Assembly (NCBI GenBank): GCA_950295325.1
Contig: OX485805.1
Span: 39,605,501 to 39,669,500 of the forward strand
Direction of reading: 5' to 3'
DNA: 64,000 bases
Source of the DNA: Polytrichum commune
Taxonomy: Eukaryota; Streptophyta; Polytrichopsida; Polytrichales; Polytrichaceae
The translations under genes were made by a program, and so were the position numbers. Below the pieces are notes generated by a model. The model made no database searches, was not told the origin of the DNA, and worked only from the letters and a program-made list of their open reading frames with translations. Numbering within the stretch: position 1 is the first letter of the stretch; each line of letters opens with the position of its first letter. Positions 1-12,415 of this stretch are shown here, piece after piece.

Positions 1-689
1 TGATTTTGAGTGTATTTCTTCGTCGTGATGTTGTGTTCACCTGGACATTTTGCAGACGCTTCGATACCACATGGTCCTGTAAAATGATGCAATCAATCTC
101 CTAACAAGCCGAGTTGATGCTATATTCCCACACTACTTAGATATTCAATTTTCTGACCCCGAGACAAAGGTGACCAGGTGGTGAGTTTGTCAATCTCGCA
201 CCACAATCGTCATTTCCTTGTATCGATGCAATGGAATTCACTTCTTGGTTGTCTTCACAGATTAGGTGAAATGTTCACGGATTAAGCAATTTGCAGGAAA
301 TAGGTTTATAACCTCTTTGTCATGAGCTCAAGAGGTACTTCAAAGTATCATGAGCACAAGATATGGATATTGGGGGAGCATTGCTGTAGTGGGGGGAAAA
401 AAAACAGTGCAGCAAATTGCACGATATGCACATGATGTCAATCTTGGCAACAATGTTTGGTAGTAAGGATGTCGACATGTAATATTTCTGAAAACTAGTC
501 CATAATTTATGCACCCTACTGGAACATGGAGAGTTGTCAAGGGTTTGTTAATTTTGTTTTTGTTAAGTAAGCCCCAGTACTTCGACAAATCTTGATAATT
601 TGGAAAGCTTTGGAATCACTGGTCCTGTTAGAACCCCATGACTGCCATCAGACTGTGTCAGACATAACTAACTTATCAAGACTTGATGG
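1..689. other. No gene resolved; upstream of the first hydrolase gene
   Basis: I see no convincing coding exon here. The stretch presumably holds the promoter and leader of the hydrolase gene whose first recognisable exon starts at 690. An acceptor-like TTTTGCAG lies near 50-57, so an upstream exon is possible, but no conserved protein segment supports it. Confidence 0.4.
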
Positions 690-1328
690 ATGGGTGATGC
701 AGAGAAGGAGAAAGATTCATTGCTGGCATTTAATTACAAGATGGCGTCGCGGTTTGGGTGGATGGTAGGCCGATCCCAAAGTGGGCCTGCAGCCATCAGC
801 ACAGCCAAACCTCAAAGTGGGCCTGCCACAACTCTCACAGTCCAAACTCAAAAACAAATCGCAACTAATTCGACGCCACCCGGAGTACGAGCTCAGAAAC
901 AAATCGCGACTAATTCGATGCCACCTGGAGTTCAAGAGGTAAGAAATTGTCTGCTTTGTATATGGTAGATGTGTGTTATTTGGATATGAAGCCCGCTGCT
1001 CCTAGGATATGAAACACGCGATTAGTGCGAGATAATTAGCAATCCAAATCATGTCTGTAGCTATCTGCCTCATAGTTTTTGGAGTTCCTATTAATCTCTT
1101 ATTCATTATCAAAGTGAAGACTCTCGTGCTCATGAAGTGGTTATATATGTCCCCTAGATTATGTGGACCATTGAGCGTAGAATTAATTAGAATAACTCGA
1201 GCTTGTAGTCCAATTTGTTTTGAACGCATGTCTTATTGGTGTTCATTCTTAGATCCACACCCAACCACATACCACTCAAATATAGGTGTTTAGATTATTG
1301 TTGTGTTGAAATTCGGCACGTCTATCTT

Positions 1329-1363
<35 letters not shown>

Positions 1364-3043
1364 ACACATTACATCATCTTGTGGCAGCCATGTTAGGGGT
1401 CTAGTAAAACCTACCCTTATGGGTTTCTGGGTGGTCCATTCCATTTTAATCTCTTCTAGTCAAACGAACTAAGGGCCTTTGATGCTAAATCTGGTGTTAA
1501 ATTTGTTTATGAAAGAAACGTCCAAACTAAAAGAAGTTCCCAACGTTTCCACATTCAACTTACACGGCCGTCACAAATATGTGGGTCGTTTTTTTGTATA
1601 CGCAGTTAACACATCAAGTCCTTGCCATTTTTGCAGTTGGTGAGTGGATGTGTATACTTGTTTCATGAGCCCCCCATAGACCAACCAATTGAAGTTGAGA
1701 TTATCTTCTTGCATGGCCTACAACTTGGTGAATATAAAGATGCATATTGGAAGACTTGGCGGTCTCGAGATGGATCCACTTGTTGGCCTACTACTTGGCT
1801 TGGCTCTAAGTTTCCAAATGCCCGCATTCTTTCACTATCATATGATTCGAGTGCACGAAAAACGGCGAAGACGGGGAATTTGGACCCAACGGCGTTGGGC
1901 GAGAACCTAATGAACAACTTAGTGTCACCTCAAGTAAGGGTTGGCCAAAAGGGTTGTCCGGTCGTGTTTGTATGCCATAGCCTTGGAGGCCTCATTGTGA
2001 AGGAGATTGTGGTTGGAGCCGCTAATTCCTCCAACAAGGACCTCCAAAACTTGGTCAAGAATGTCAAGGCCTTCTTCTTCTACGCGACGCCGCATCAAGG
2101 ATCAAGGTTGGTGGAATTCGGGATGATGACCAAACACTTGCACGTGGGGCTGAGTGATTCGGTGGAGTATTTACAAGTGCTCGATAAGAAGAGGACACGC
2201 ATGGACGCCAAGTTCCATGAACAAGCAAACAAGTTCAACAACGAATGGAAGTTTTACGTAGTTGCCGAAACCAAAGAGACGAAAGTGGTAAGCTTTGCAA
2301 TAACCCCATGCATAAATGATTCAAATCTTCCAAGTTTTGTAATTATGAACCGTCACAAACCTCTAAGTGTATACACATCAACACCGATATCATATTGATT
2401 AAATCGCATCGAGGTTCAATATCGAATCGATGCCTACCAGACATCTATAGAGTTGCACTTTTGATCTTTTGTTGAGCTTTAGTTTGGCATGGGAAGATCA
2501 AATTTTGAGTTGAATCAACAATGAATGAATCATCAGGCTAAATGTCGTTGAATTAGCATACAAAAAGTATTAAACCATGAAAGGAATATATTAACTCTGG
2601 CTCAACATTAAATTTTGCGAGTCACTTGCATTTTAAGATGATGTGGTAACATGATTCTTAAGATATGTGTACCCAAAATCAATAAATCTAACACTATGTA
2701 CCAAAGTCATACATTTTGGGAATTTCAAATATTTGATAGTGATAGATAGTGTTGGTGATGGGTACGTATGCCTCCCTTTCTTGTTCAATGACACCTACTT
2801 GATGAATCAAGCGCTTACCTTGGAAAACTTCATTTTTTGCAGGCATCGTTCAAGGGAATGATGATAGTTGAAGAAGCTTCCGCGTGTCATGTTTTCACAA
2901 ACTGCATTTTGCACCAAGGAGCCGACCACATAACAGTGTGCAAACCAGACTCTACAAATGATCAAGGCTACCAATTCTTAATAACATGCATCTCTGAAGT
3001 TATAAGCAAGTATAAACTTAGATTAGCCCTAGAAAAGAAGTGA
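690..3043 (+). CDS. SERAC1-like alpha/beta-hydrolase, 3 exons
   Basis: Exons 690-938, 1637-2287 and 2843-3043 join in phase 0 throughout (GAG|GTAAGA, TTTTTGCAG|TTG, GTG|GTAAGC, TTTTTTGCAG|GCA) and give 366 aa. Residues 1-83 are a low-complexity leader with a 15-residue unit (QKQIATNS.PPGV) repeated twice. The hydrolase domain follows: strand and oxyanion region IIFLHGLQL, then FPNARILSLSYDSSA, the nucleophile elbow VFVCHSLGGL (Ser about 198; Cys replaces the usual first Gly), FFFYATPHQGS, and C-terminal GADHITVCKP supplying the presumed catalytic His (about 329). This is the SERAC1/lipase-like fold; substrate and location are unknown. Its paralogue lies convergently at 4.2-5.5 kb. The ATG at 690 is a guess: an upstream start or exon is possible. 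I see no NB-ARC or repeat domain attached. Confidence 0.75.
850..938 (+). repeat. 45-bp in-frame tandem duplication in hydrolase exon 1
   Basis: Two 45-bp units encode QKQIATNSTPPGVRA and QKQIATNSMPPGVQE. A looser SGPA repeat precedes them. The repeat ends exactly at the splice donor at 939. Confidence 0.7.
981..1300 (+). mobile_element. Family A MITE copy in intron 1 of the hydrolase gene
   Basis: This dispersed element of about 320 bp runs from the block CTCCTAGGATATGAAACACG to CCACTCAAATATAGGTGT. Related plus-strand copies lie near 9.0, 17.3, 24.5 and 58.5 kb. It has no coding capacity. Confidence 0.7.
1337..1362. repeat. (TG)13 microsatellite
   Basis: An uninterrupted TG dinucleotide run in intron 1 of the hydrolase gene, just downstream of the family A copy. 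Confidence 0.95.
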
Positions 3044-3157
3044 TTTTTTTGCAACACTAAGGGAGGGTCTTGTACACTTGAACTACACTACTGAGGGGGC
3101 CTAGCTCATTGCAATGGTTTGATGCCATGGTTGGGAATTGGCTTGATATGTCATAAG

Positions 3158-3330
3158 GTATGTGGGACTAATATGGTCACTCTTCTTGATTACACACCTA
3201 AATGTGAGTGGTATATGGCAAGGTTTTTAGTTAAGAATAGACATGAAAAAGACACAAGTTAACAATTAAAATGGACTATGTGCTCATAATACATTAACCT
3301 TTCGAGGTTCAACTGTTAAAACAAATAGGA
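3158..3330 (-). repeat. Family A fragment, inverted
   Basis: The block ACCTAAATGTGAGTGGTATA and its surroundings match the reverse complement of the family A 3' part. It lies in the short space between the convergent hydrolase genes. Confidence 0.5.
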
Positions 3331-3439
3331 GTGCTTGAGTGGTCACTTAAAAGAGAAAGAGAATCTTCACTTTGACCTCCTATATAGTATAACTTTTGCA
3401 TCTCAAGTCCAATTCTGAAACATAAAATGACAATCTACA

Positions 3440-3960
3440 TGATTCTTCACATGAGATTGTTCCCAACTTGATCCACCAATCAAACTTGTCTGTGGAGCTG
3501 GAAGTACTCTCAATAGTGGCACGATTCCCACATGGCAGTCTCACATTGCTTGAAACCCACTCAATTCCAACATGAAAATTAAAAGTTTGGCATTGCAAAA
3601 AATTAACCAAGGAGGATTGAACCACAAAGGGACCAATTGTAGGTACCTCTTTAAAGTGTTACAAACATGGTAGAAATTTTCCTACATGTAAGGCTGTACA
3701 AAATCACCTTGGATTATTGCACATACCAGCCTAAGCCATCTCAATGATCATACCTCACTCAAATCCTACCAAGATGAACTTCCTCCCTCACAATGATGTG
3801 ACCTAGGGAATTGTCTTGCTTCAAACTTCAGGGATTCTAAGACAACTCAAATCAATGGTGAAAGTTACACAAAGGAATGATTGTAAGTACCTCTTTGAAG
3901 CGAACTAAACATAGAAGAAATGCTCCTGACTGTGAGGTTATACTGAATCATTGATTACAA
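3440..3960. repeat. Degenerate tandem duplication, about 246-bp period
   Basis: The segment around GTAGGTACCTCTTTAAAG (about 3630) recurs in altered form as GTAAGTACCTCTTTGAAG (about 3877), with loosely similar flanks. No coding signal is seen. Confidence 0.45.
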
Positions 3961-4172
3961 TAAGTACATTCAGAGTGTAGAGCAACCAACAAATAAATGT
4001 TTCCTATACATTTAAGTGCTTTGATATAACAGGTTCTTTTAGAACTTGGCCTCCGGTCACCTGCCACCAAGAAACACCTAAATGTTTTCGCTGGTGAACA
4101 GTGCCGCTAATCTTTGTACATAGTTACCGATGACTGATCACAGTAGGAGTGTTCAACCCGGGAAGTGAAATT

Positions 4173-5546
4173 TCATTGCAAAATTTCTGAAGTGAAATTC
4201 CTTAAAGCAACAAAGCTGGTGTCTGTTGCGCTCTCTGGCTTGCAAACGTTGAAATGATCTTCAGGAACAGATAGAAGTTCATGGTCACCAAATCTTGCCG
4301 ATGTCTCGGTTACGACCACAGCTGAAAACCGCCCCTGAGAATGTAACACAAACATATCAAATGTGTATAGTCCAGTTTGTTTTTAACAAGGTAACTCAAG
4401 ACATCTCAATTACAGCACTTTCATTCCCAAACACTTTAGACCCCTCAATGCCAAGCTATACTTGGCATACTAGAGATTGGTTACAAAATAGAGGTTTCTT
4501 GGGCATGCATCTCATTGCACCTTTCTGGAAAATTGTAGGATATCCTTTTTGAAATATATCTTTGTGGCTACCTTCTTACACGCATTTCATGGAGCTTCAT
4601 TAATTTATTTTTAGAGCAATTACCATCAATAAAAATCAAAATCAAAAGATCATGGGAAGAAGAAACAAGGATGATTGGAAGTCATGTAGTGTAGTTGAAA
4701 TCTTAGACCTGTAGAGGTTGCAAATTTCAATAAAAAGCTCAATATTTGGAAATACTCAGATCTGTACATTGGAGTAGAAAGTAGACTGAAAGACACTGAA
4801 TTCACTGGTTGAGTCAACATATCATCTTCAAGGTGGATTTCAAGTTTGACCAACAAAAAGCCCCAAGGGGGCTTGCTCCTCAGGCAATTAAGGGTTAAGA
4901 TGCTTACAACAGATGTCACTTCTGTCTCTCGCACAGCCAAGAATTTCCAAGTGTCTTTGTATTCATCCAGCTTTGCTATCTTTTCAAATTCGGAGTTGAG
5001 GCGTCCCATTCCATCATTGATGAGCTTGAGGTGATCAACTAGTGGACTCATCCTCGGCAAATTGCTGCACAGGTCAGCCAGTTTTGAACCACTATGTGGT
5101 GTCGCGTAAAAGAAGAACCCGCGTATGTTATTCAACAGATTCTGGACCTTCTCATCTTGTCTGAAATGATGGTATCCAGTGACAACAATCTGCTTGGCCA
5201 CTAAACCTCCAAGACTGTGGCACACAAACACAACTGGACGATTCCTTTGCCCTATTCCGGCAATTTTCATGCTATGTAATAATTTTTCTCCGAGTGCATA
5301 GGAATCCGGCTTCCCAGATGTTGCGGGTTTTATAGCACTCGCATCGTAAGACAGGGAGAAAACTTGAGCCTTTGGGAAACGCTGAACAAGCAAAGTCTTG
5401 GGCCAACACTTGCTTTTGGCTCCCTTTCGTGCCCACGTAGTCCACCACGCATTGTTTGCATCACTCAGCTGTAACCCATGTATAAATACAAATTCCACTT
5501 GCGGTACCCCTTCCGGCTGGTGCAGAAGGTACAAGTGATTGCAAAG
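4173..5546 (-). CDS. SERAC1-like alpha/beta-hydrolase, conserved exons
   Basis: Minus-strand exons 5546-4908 and 4334-4173 join in phase 0 (GTT|GTAAGC, CTCAG|GGG), giving 266 codons plus stop. Motifs parallel the 0.7-3.0 kb gene: VEFVFIHGLQL, FPKAQVFSLSYDASA, the nucleophile elbow VFVCHSLGGL, FFFYATPHSGS, and C-terminal PEDHFNVCKP with the presumed catalytic His. The second intron falls at the same place as in the paralogue, just after the segment that reads ETEVTSV here and ETKETKV there, so the two genes are inverted duplicates that have diverged well. The upstream acceptor is TTGAACAG at 5547-5554. The 5' coding end is unresolved; the best candidate first exon is 6719-6814. Substrate unknown. 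Confidence 0.78.
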
Positions 5547-5561
5547 CTGTTCAATGGAAAA

Positions 5562-5958
5562 ACACATGTCTCATATTTTCCATTTCAGATAGAGATGACA
5601 ACTCTAATGTTGCCACCAGTGTAAATAATGGTGTTGCTTCACCCTCACACTAGTCCAATTCTATATGTAATCTTGAAACTGGCAAAATAAGAATTAGAAG
5701 GATCTTGAAGATTATTGCCTCCTTTCAAAGGTGAACACCTTGAAAGGAAAAAATGTTCAACGCAAAAACACATGTCTCAAATATTACAATCAAGAGAGAG
5801 ATGACTCCAATGTTGCCACCAACATGAATTAGGGTGGTGCTTCTTTAAGTTAGTCTATTTCTATATGTAATTATGAAATGGACAGCTCAAGAGGTAGAGG
5901 GACCTTTAAAGAATCCTGCCTCCTTTTCAAAGGTGAACACCTTGAACAGGCATCCACA
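5562..5958. repeat. Tandem duplication (about 205-bp period) beside the hydrolase exon
   Basis: ACACATGTCTC and the following roughly 190 bp, ending with CAAAGGTGAACACCTTGAA, occur twice with moderate divergence (5562-5750 and 5768-5958). It lies in the presumed first intron of the minus-strand hydrolase gene. Confidence 0.65.
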
Positions 5959-6718
5959 AGCGGACCATCACATGTCTCCCCCAAGAGTAAGCCCATAGAT
6001 TCCCACATGCTTGGTTGATAATAACAACTTCACCAGGATACCCCTGCTCTGATTGGATGGACCATAGCAGTAGGATGCACCAGAAATCAAGTGCTAGGAA
6101 GGTCACCTATCCTTGCAATATTTCCACCTTAGCAGGCTTCACCTCATAGTTCCCATTCGATCTGGGTTAAGGCCTTGCATCTAAGTCACCCTATTACAAT
6201 CCATCTCTTAATGTTGAAAAGAAAGTAAACTTTTTGAGTCTAGTCTCACTCAGCATATGAGACTATGTTAGACATTGAGTAATTACTAGAGTTTGGCACA
6301 AAATATCCTTGTAAATATCAAGGTTTATACAACAATTACCTATAAAGGTAACCAGTGTACCACAAGAGAAAAACAGAGGGAGATAGTTAAACCAAAGCTG
6401 ATAAGAGTTCCATACTCGATCCAAAGGAATAAAAAGGAAGCAATCAAAAACGAGAATTGAATAGAAAACAAATCACATAGATGGCAATAGCCAAATGGTG
6501 GCAAGCCATTTGACCCAGGCCATCCCAGCCTTTTTTGTGAAACTTCCAAGGATAATATTTGTGCTGCACTGAAAGCTGCTCGACTAGTTTTACAAGAAAG
6601 AAAGGTACACTCTCTAGCTTAATACATAACCGCAGTTTAAGAGAAAGGTTTACAATCTTGGTTCATGCACATGCCAAATTGGAAACTGTGTTAGAAATTT
6701 ATTTGAGTTAGGGTGTAC

Positions 6719-6814
6719 CATTTCTCCAACGGGCATTTCTGCAATTTTGGGTTCAGTTGAAGAACTACTTGAAAACCCAACACCTGGTGAATCCTTGGAA
6801 TTTTGAGTTCCCAT
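6719..6814 (-). CDS. Possible first coding exon of the minus-strand hydrolase
   Basis: Reading the minus strand, an ATG at 6814 opens 32 codons (starting MGTQNSKDSPGVGF, Ser-rich) that end at ATG|GTACAC in phase 0, as the acceptor at 5546 requires. The paralogue also has a low-complexity exon here. There is no homology support and the donor is only moderate, so this is a candidate only. Confidence 0.28.
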
Positions 6815-6984
6815 GATGGGGCTTTGAATAACAAGATGGCGCACTTGAACTTGGTAAATAAAGCCTTCACTGATACTACCTTCCTTCCTCCTACGCTTCC
6901 CAGCTTGAGTCAATGTTCACTTGTCTGAAAGAACAAAAAAAACGTAGTGCAATGCCAATTGGAATTTTGAGGTTGGGTGATAGA

Positions 6985-7500
6985 TACATTAACATGACCC
7001 CGTCGTTATGAACGTCACTAAGTCAAAGGGTGGCTGAAACCCCAAGGCTTCAATTCAGATCCCACAGGAACTCCAAGGTTAAACTGCTTAAGCCCGGAAT
7101 GGTCCTGATGGTAACCTTCTAGCATTTGATTTCCAGTGCACCCTACCACCTAACTAACTCAATCATAGTGGGAGTATCCAGATGAAAGGGAAGATTTCAA
7201 CCAACTCTGTTGCAAACCTAAGGGTTTGACCATTGAGGAAATAAGATAGGTACAGGCTGGCTTGTTTGCGCCCGTTCAAGGTGTTCACTTTTGATAAGGC
7301 AACATTCTTGGAGGTAGCTCTAATTCTTGTGAAGCCATTTCTTCGGGATTACATAAAAAATTAGGTGAAGCAACACCACAATCCACATCTCCTATTCATT
7401 TCAAATCTACTTCTATTCGACCTTGTGATGTCTATTTCGGAGTTACATATAAAAGTAGACCAACTTGGCTCAAAGATGAAGCAACACCATAATACACGCC
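6985..7500. repeat. Family D dispersed repeat
   Basis: Blocks such as GATTTCCAGTGCACCCTACC, ATAGTGGGAGTATC and GAAGCAACACCA recur in the same order at 40.97-41.36 kb inside a PARP3 intron. Its class is unknown; a SINE or degenerate MITE is possible. Confidence 0.5.
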
Positions 7501-7514
7501 GCTGACAACATGGT

Positions 7515-7516
<2 letters not shown>

Positions 7517-7556
<40 letters not shown>
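7517..7556. repeat. (TC)n/(AC)n microsatellite
   Basis: A compound TC run followed by a short CA run. Confidence 0.9.
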
Positions 7557-7557
<1 letters not shown>

Positions 7558-7599
7558 ATCCGTGTGCACCAAGTAGCAATTCATTCGGACATGTAGAGT

Positions 7600-8510
7600 G
7601 CAAACATATATGAAGGGTATTGTAAGAGGGACTGCTAGTTGACGGATGATCCCTCCTGATCTAACCTTAACGTTACACTTGGTAATAATGGAGCAGCTTA
7701 CTAAACCCTAATGTATGCAGTGCAGCTGAATGTGAAGCAAGAACGACCTCGATCAACCAAAAGATCATCCTAATCGCCTAAACATGAAGATAGATTGCTC
7801 CGACATCAGACATCTGAACAAGTGTATTGAACTGCAAACCGAAGAAACGGTAAACCTACGAAACATGAACAGAGCTCGAATAAGACGCAAATGGCAGAGC
7901 GAATATTAACCAGAGGAAGTTAAGTAGTGCTAACCTCTTATGAGATGAAATCCCGCATCCTATCCACTATTGCAGCAGTGCTCGCTTGCTTGCTTGATTG
8001 ATTGATTGAGTGATTGATTTAGCCTCACATCCTCAACAATGTGCCACAGAAGCTTGGAGATGTATTCAAACTCGGTTGGCATCCGAAACCATACGTCAAC
8101 AGGGGTAGGCCATTCACTTTGTAGCCCCGTTCTCCTCTTCCCGAGAGAGCTGATGCTTCGAATTTCGGAGGAAGCTCGAGTCACTGCTGCTACTAAACTT
8201 TAATCACTCCCAATCCAACAACAACCCAAGCAAAGCGTTGGCAAAATCTCTGATGATTGTGAGGGGTTGGATTCTGTTTACCTATGTTCTGCGGATTGCA
8301 AGCGGCATCAATTCATCGTATTTCTGAATGATCGATGGCCCAAGCGATCATATTATGAGGATGGCGATTGAGTGGGAATTTGACAAGATCTACTTGAGCA
8401 GGCAGATCAATGTTTCGGGGAGCGGATTGAAGCTCTGACAGTCGTGGGTTTGGTTCGGGAGTCTTTGACTTCATAAGGTAGAAGGGTCTTAAATGGTTAC
8501 TTATTCCGGC
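7600..8510. other. No gene resolved
   Basis: No recognisable protein is present. On the minus strand, short open stretches near 8184-7960 and 8537-8313 could be leader exons of the hydrolase gene, but no motif supports coding. Confidence 0.35.
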
Positions 8511-9018
8511 CACACCGTTCATGGTATTTAGTGTCACCTACACTATTTACGAAGGGCCTAAACTAGATGCAAAGATTTCAAAGTGTCACGTCCGCTAATT
8601 GCCAAGATGATACTATTCGTCAACATAAGTAACTTATTCAAAGTGAAATCTTACTTGCATTATCACATTTAGCATTGCACTTTGGGATACTTGAGATGAT
8701 AGTTTTGTGTTTTAGTGTGCAAGGGGAAAGATATTTATTGAGCATACTAATCGCAAGTGGCATGTGTTATTGAGCATACTAATGTCACGTGTCATTTGTG
8801 TACACTTTAGTCAACTTGTAGATCATTGTGTGACATACGCATACACCTCATAACATTATTAAACATACTCAAGATATTAGTATGCGCACTTGAACGCAAA
8901 GTGTCATGAGGTGACACTAATAGCCAAGTGTTGGTCATTAGTTTAGCCTAACATATGCCTCAAATTAGGGTGAGTGACATTATTACGCATGTGACACTAA
9001 ATAACCATAAACGGTGTA
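8511..9018. mobile_element. Family E MITE-like element
   Basis: The left end CACCGTTCATGGTATTTAGT and the right end GACACTAAATAACCATAAAC are imperfect inverted repeats about 500 bp apart. The interior repeats GAGCATACTAAT. Related ends occur at 62752-62995. Confidence 0.55.
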
Positions 9019-9350
9019 GCCCACTTCTCCTAGGATATGAAACACATGATTAGTACGAAATGGTTAGCAAATCCAATTGGAGGCCATAACCATTTTCCTC
9101 ATACTTTTTGGAGCTCGTATGAATATCGTATTCATTATCAAAGTGAATATTTTCATGCTCATTAGATGGTCATATAGGTCCCCCCTCCAGTTATGTTGAC
9201 TATTGAACCTAAAATGGTTATCATACATTCAACATGTAGTCCAATCATTTCAAAACATATGTCTTTTTGGAATATGTTCTCCAAGACACAACAAACCACA
9301 TACCACTCAAATATAGGCATCCTATTAAGATAAGCAGATGAATTAGGCTT
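9019..9350 (+). mobile_element. Family A MITE copy
   Basis: Same order of blocks as the 981-1300 copy, from CTCCTAGGATATGAAACACA to CCACTCAAATATAGGCATCC. It directly abuts the family E element. Confidence 0.65.
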
Positions 9351-9714
9351 GTCTAAATCACCTTGAATATGTGAATCTCAAGTGAATCTCAAGTAAGAAG
9401 GTGAAGAAGGATCAAGGCTAGACACCCACCTCTTTGAGTTGGACCCCTGCCACTATTACCAAGGTAAAGGGGTCTAGTAAAAACATACCCCATATAGTTT
9501 TATGGTTTATTCATCTCAAGTGGATCCTCTAAACTAATTTGGGGATTTCGATAATGTTTTCAAAATCTAATTTCCCAATAAAAGATGATATAATAGAATT
9601 GCTTGTGTTTTCACCGCAGGTAATGGTGGTAGGGGCCCAACTCAAAGAGGTGACCATCTAGCTCTAGGCGTGAAGAAGGTGAAGTGGGAGTTAATTACTT
9701 AAATATGGCTACAA

Positions 9715-11385
9715 TCTAACCTCGTTATTACGACATTCGTTTATAAGACACCCTCGATATTACGACACATTTTTGCGCGACGAAACTTTTTAGTTCAAAA
9801 CTCCCTCTTTTATACAACTATGACACTCAATAATACGACATTTAGAATCTCCGTTTTGTCATATTAAAGAGGTAATTAATGCTAAAATTCCCTTCATCTA
9901 TGTTATGTACATCTAAAATACATCCATTTTCACTTGGGAACTACTTTGGAACTTCACTTATCATTGGAACTTAATGATAATTAGGGTTACTAGTGTAGAA
10001 TGAACTTGGTTAGGGTTAGAGTGGCCTCCTTCCTATTTTTTTGTGAGATTATGAACCTAAATATGTTTACAACATGGATGAGACTGGATTGTATTTTAGA
10101 GCACATCCTAATAAAACATTAGCACAAGGGAAGGTGAAGGGTTGGAAGTTACAAAAGGAACATGTAACACTTGCTATTGTTGTTAATTCAACTAGGACTG
10201 ATAAGTTGAAGTTGCTTGTGATTTATATGTCTAAGTAACCACGATGTTTTGGAAGGTGGCAGCCTCATGAGTATGTTTAGTGGCACTCAAATAAAATAGC
10301 TTGGATGAAGGGGGATATATTTGAAGCTTGGATTTTGCAACTCAACAATTAGTTCAAAGGTCAAAATCAAAAGGTGATTATGATTTTGGATAATGCATCT
10401 TCACATGTTGTTAGCTTTGCCAAAGTTGGTAAGTCTTGTGGGTTTTCAACCTTGGAATTGAGCAACATGAATTTGGTATTCTTTCCTCCCAATATTACAA
10501 GCGTAGTTCCACCTTTGGATCAAGGTATAATAGCATCTTTCAAAATTCAGTACAAGAAGAAACTTTTGCAATGGGTTTTATCACAATACGATGATGCTAC
10601 ATTGAAGGACTTAAAGGAAGGTGGTGCCCAATCATGTGGAGTTATGAAGTATGGAGTGAGTTGGATGCACATATAGTCAGGAATTGTTGGAGGATGGTGC
10701 GTAGATTACTTGCAACATGGAACGTTGATTTTGCCCTAGTTGATGAAAGGGAGAAGAATGTAATGCAAGAAGAACAAGATGAACTTGGTGTGATTGGGTG
10801 ATGATGAGATGCCAATCGCAACTTACATTCAGATGGAAGGGGAAAAGATTTATGAGCTAGAATTGAATATTGATGAGTTGGTGAATGTTGCTTTATGCAC
10901 AACTTGAAGGCTTTGATCTTAATGTTGATCTACATTCGATAAATGTGGATGATGTTGCTCCACCTATAGTAAAGCTTAGTGATGCTAAATGTCATGCATC
11001 ATTGTTGTCTAATTTCTTATCGGACAACTCTTTACATTTTGGTGTTAATGAAACTATTAGTTTTCAAAAGCTAGTATGGAATTTAGATAAGATGAAAATT
11101 GCTAACTTGGGTAGGCAACACCAGAGATCTTTGAACTCCTATTTCAGGAGTTCTTGAGAATATTTGTATTTGTTTGGAGTTACAAGTTATTATTTCATAC
11201 AATCTATATTGCTTAAACTCATTGTATATATTCTAAAGCTCATATTGCTTATGTTTTTGTATTCCCTCTATAGTACGACGATTTTACGCCATTTGTCATA
11301 TTAATGAGAAGACGACATCTTAATAATATGACATTTTTTGTGTTTCCCAAATGTGTCATACGAAAGAGGGAGAACAATATTGAGT
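9715..11385 (+). mobile_element. Decayed pogo/Tigger-like (Tc1/mariner superfamily) transposon
   Basis: A transposase relic (separate entry) sits between ends that both carry repeated TACGACA/TATGACA motifs. CTCCCTCTTTTATACAACTATGACAC on the left resembles the reverse complement of the right-hand block ending at AAAGAGGGAG. Exact termini and target duplication are not defined. Confidence 0.6.
10054..11157 (+). pseudogene. Pogo/Tigger-like DDE transposase relic
   Basis: Conceptual reading shows NMDETGL (first catalytic Asp), MILDNASSH (second Asp), LVFFPPNITSVVPPLDQGII, and a C-terminal segment with RQHQRSLNSYF, in the order expected of CENP-B/pogo-type DDE-superfamily transposases. In-frame stops interrupt it near 10236, 10275 and 10350, and the frame shifts near 10630. 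The open segments 10374-10676 and 10885-11157 are pieces of it. The N-terminal DNA-binding region is not recognisable. It cannot be functional as it stands. Confidence 0.75.
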
Positions 11386-12415
11386 GGACATGGCCAAGTG
11401 GGTGGCTTCACTCAGTGGCCATTATAGCACATCATTGAACCGCCTCCTACTATTTTTGCACCCTCAAGGAACTTCAAGTACATTCTTTAGGTGATCAATT
11501 ACTTCAAACCTTGTGATCCTCAAAATGTGTAAAAATCTTCGCCATGCCAGCCAAGAATTCGTGACAACCATGTTAGGTATGTAGGTTATCTCCACTTTAA
11601 CTAGGTTAAATGCATTTAACTTACAAGCTATGCATATATGTTTCAAAATAAGGAAACATGTTATCTTAACCTAAACTAACTTAGGGTTTTGCAACCCACA
11701 ACCCTCCAAACAACGTCGCCTATTGATTGAATGCAATTTGTTTCAAACATTTGGAGTTGTAAAGGTGTTAGTCGATGAAAAAAAAAAGCTTTGTAATCGT
11801 CTTGAGAGTGGAGTGCTTTACAAATATAATTGTTTCTTGTGATTTGTCTCTCTAATATTTTAAAGCAATTCTCCTCAAACCCACTCTCAACCCTAAACCA
11901 AACCCCTCACTATATCGTTCTTTCATGTTTAATACAATAACCCTGTATACATTCGAAATGTATAACATAAAGTTAAGAATTGACCAACAATAAGCAGTTC
12001 CCAACATTGCACCTTCAACAACTTACACGGCTTCCACGTATGCTTGGCCCGGAACCTACGTGGCACTGAAAAGAATCTACGTGTCACAGACACGAAACAG
12101 ACAACCTCGCCGTTCCTGAATTTGCCGAGAATCCTTGATTCTGGCGAACGGACACGAAACGATCAAATCGTATTGGTGTCTTGTGGATGTTGTCTCCTCT
12201 CATTCTTCGGATCAGCAGGCTTGCGCTTATGTGGAAAGGCCCCGATTAAGTGCTGATGAGGAATGATCACGAGGAGGAGTCTGCTCATTAGGGTTTAGTG
12301 TGTGCATGAGGAGGGACTGAAGGAATAAGTTTAGTTTCAGTTTGGACTGGTTATCAAACAATCAATCTGTGCAATTGTTGGAATGATATTCGATTGAGAG
12401 AATCCGGTCTCAGCT
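11386..12415. other. Intergenic; promoter and leader side of the INTS5-like gene
   Basis: No coding region found. Sequence near 12040-12415 is less AT-rich and immediately precedes the first exon, so it probably contains the transcription start. No TATA box is clear. Confidence 0.4.
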
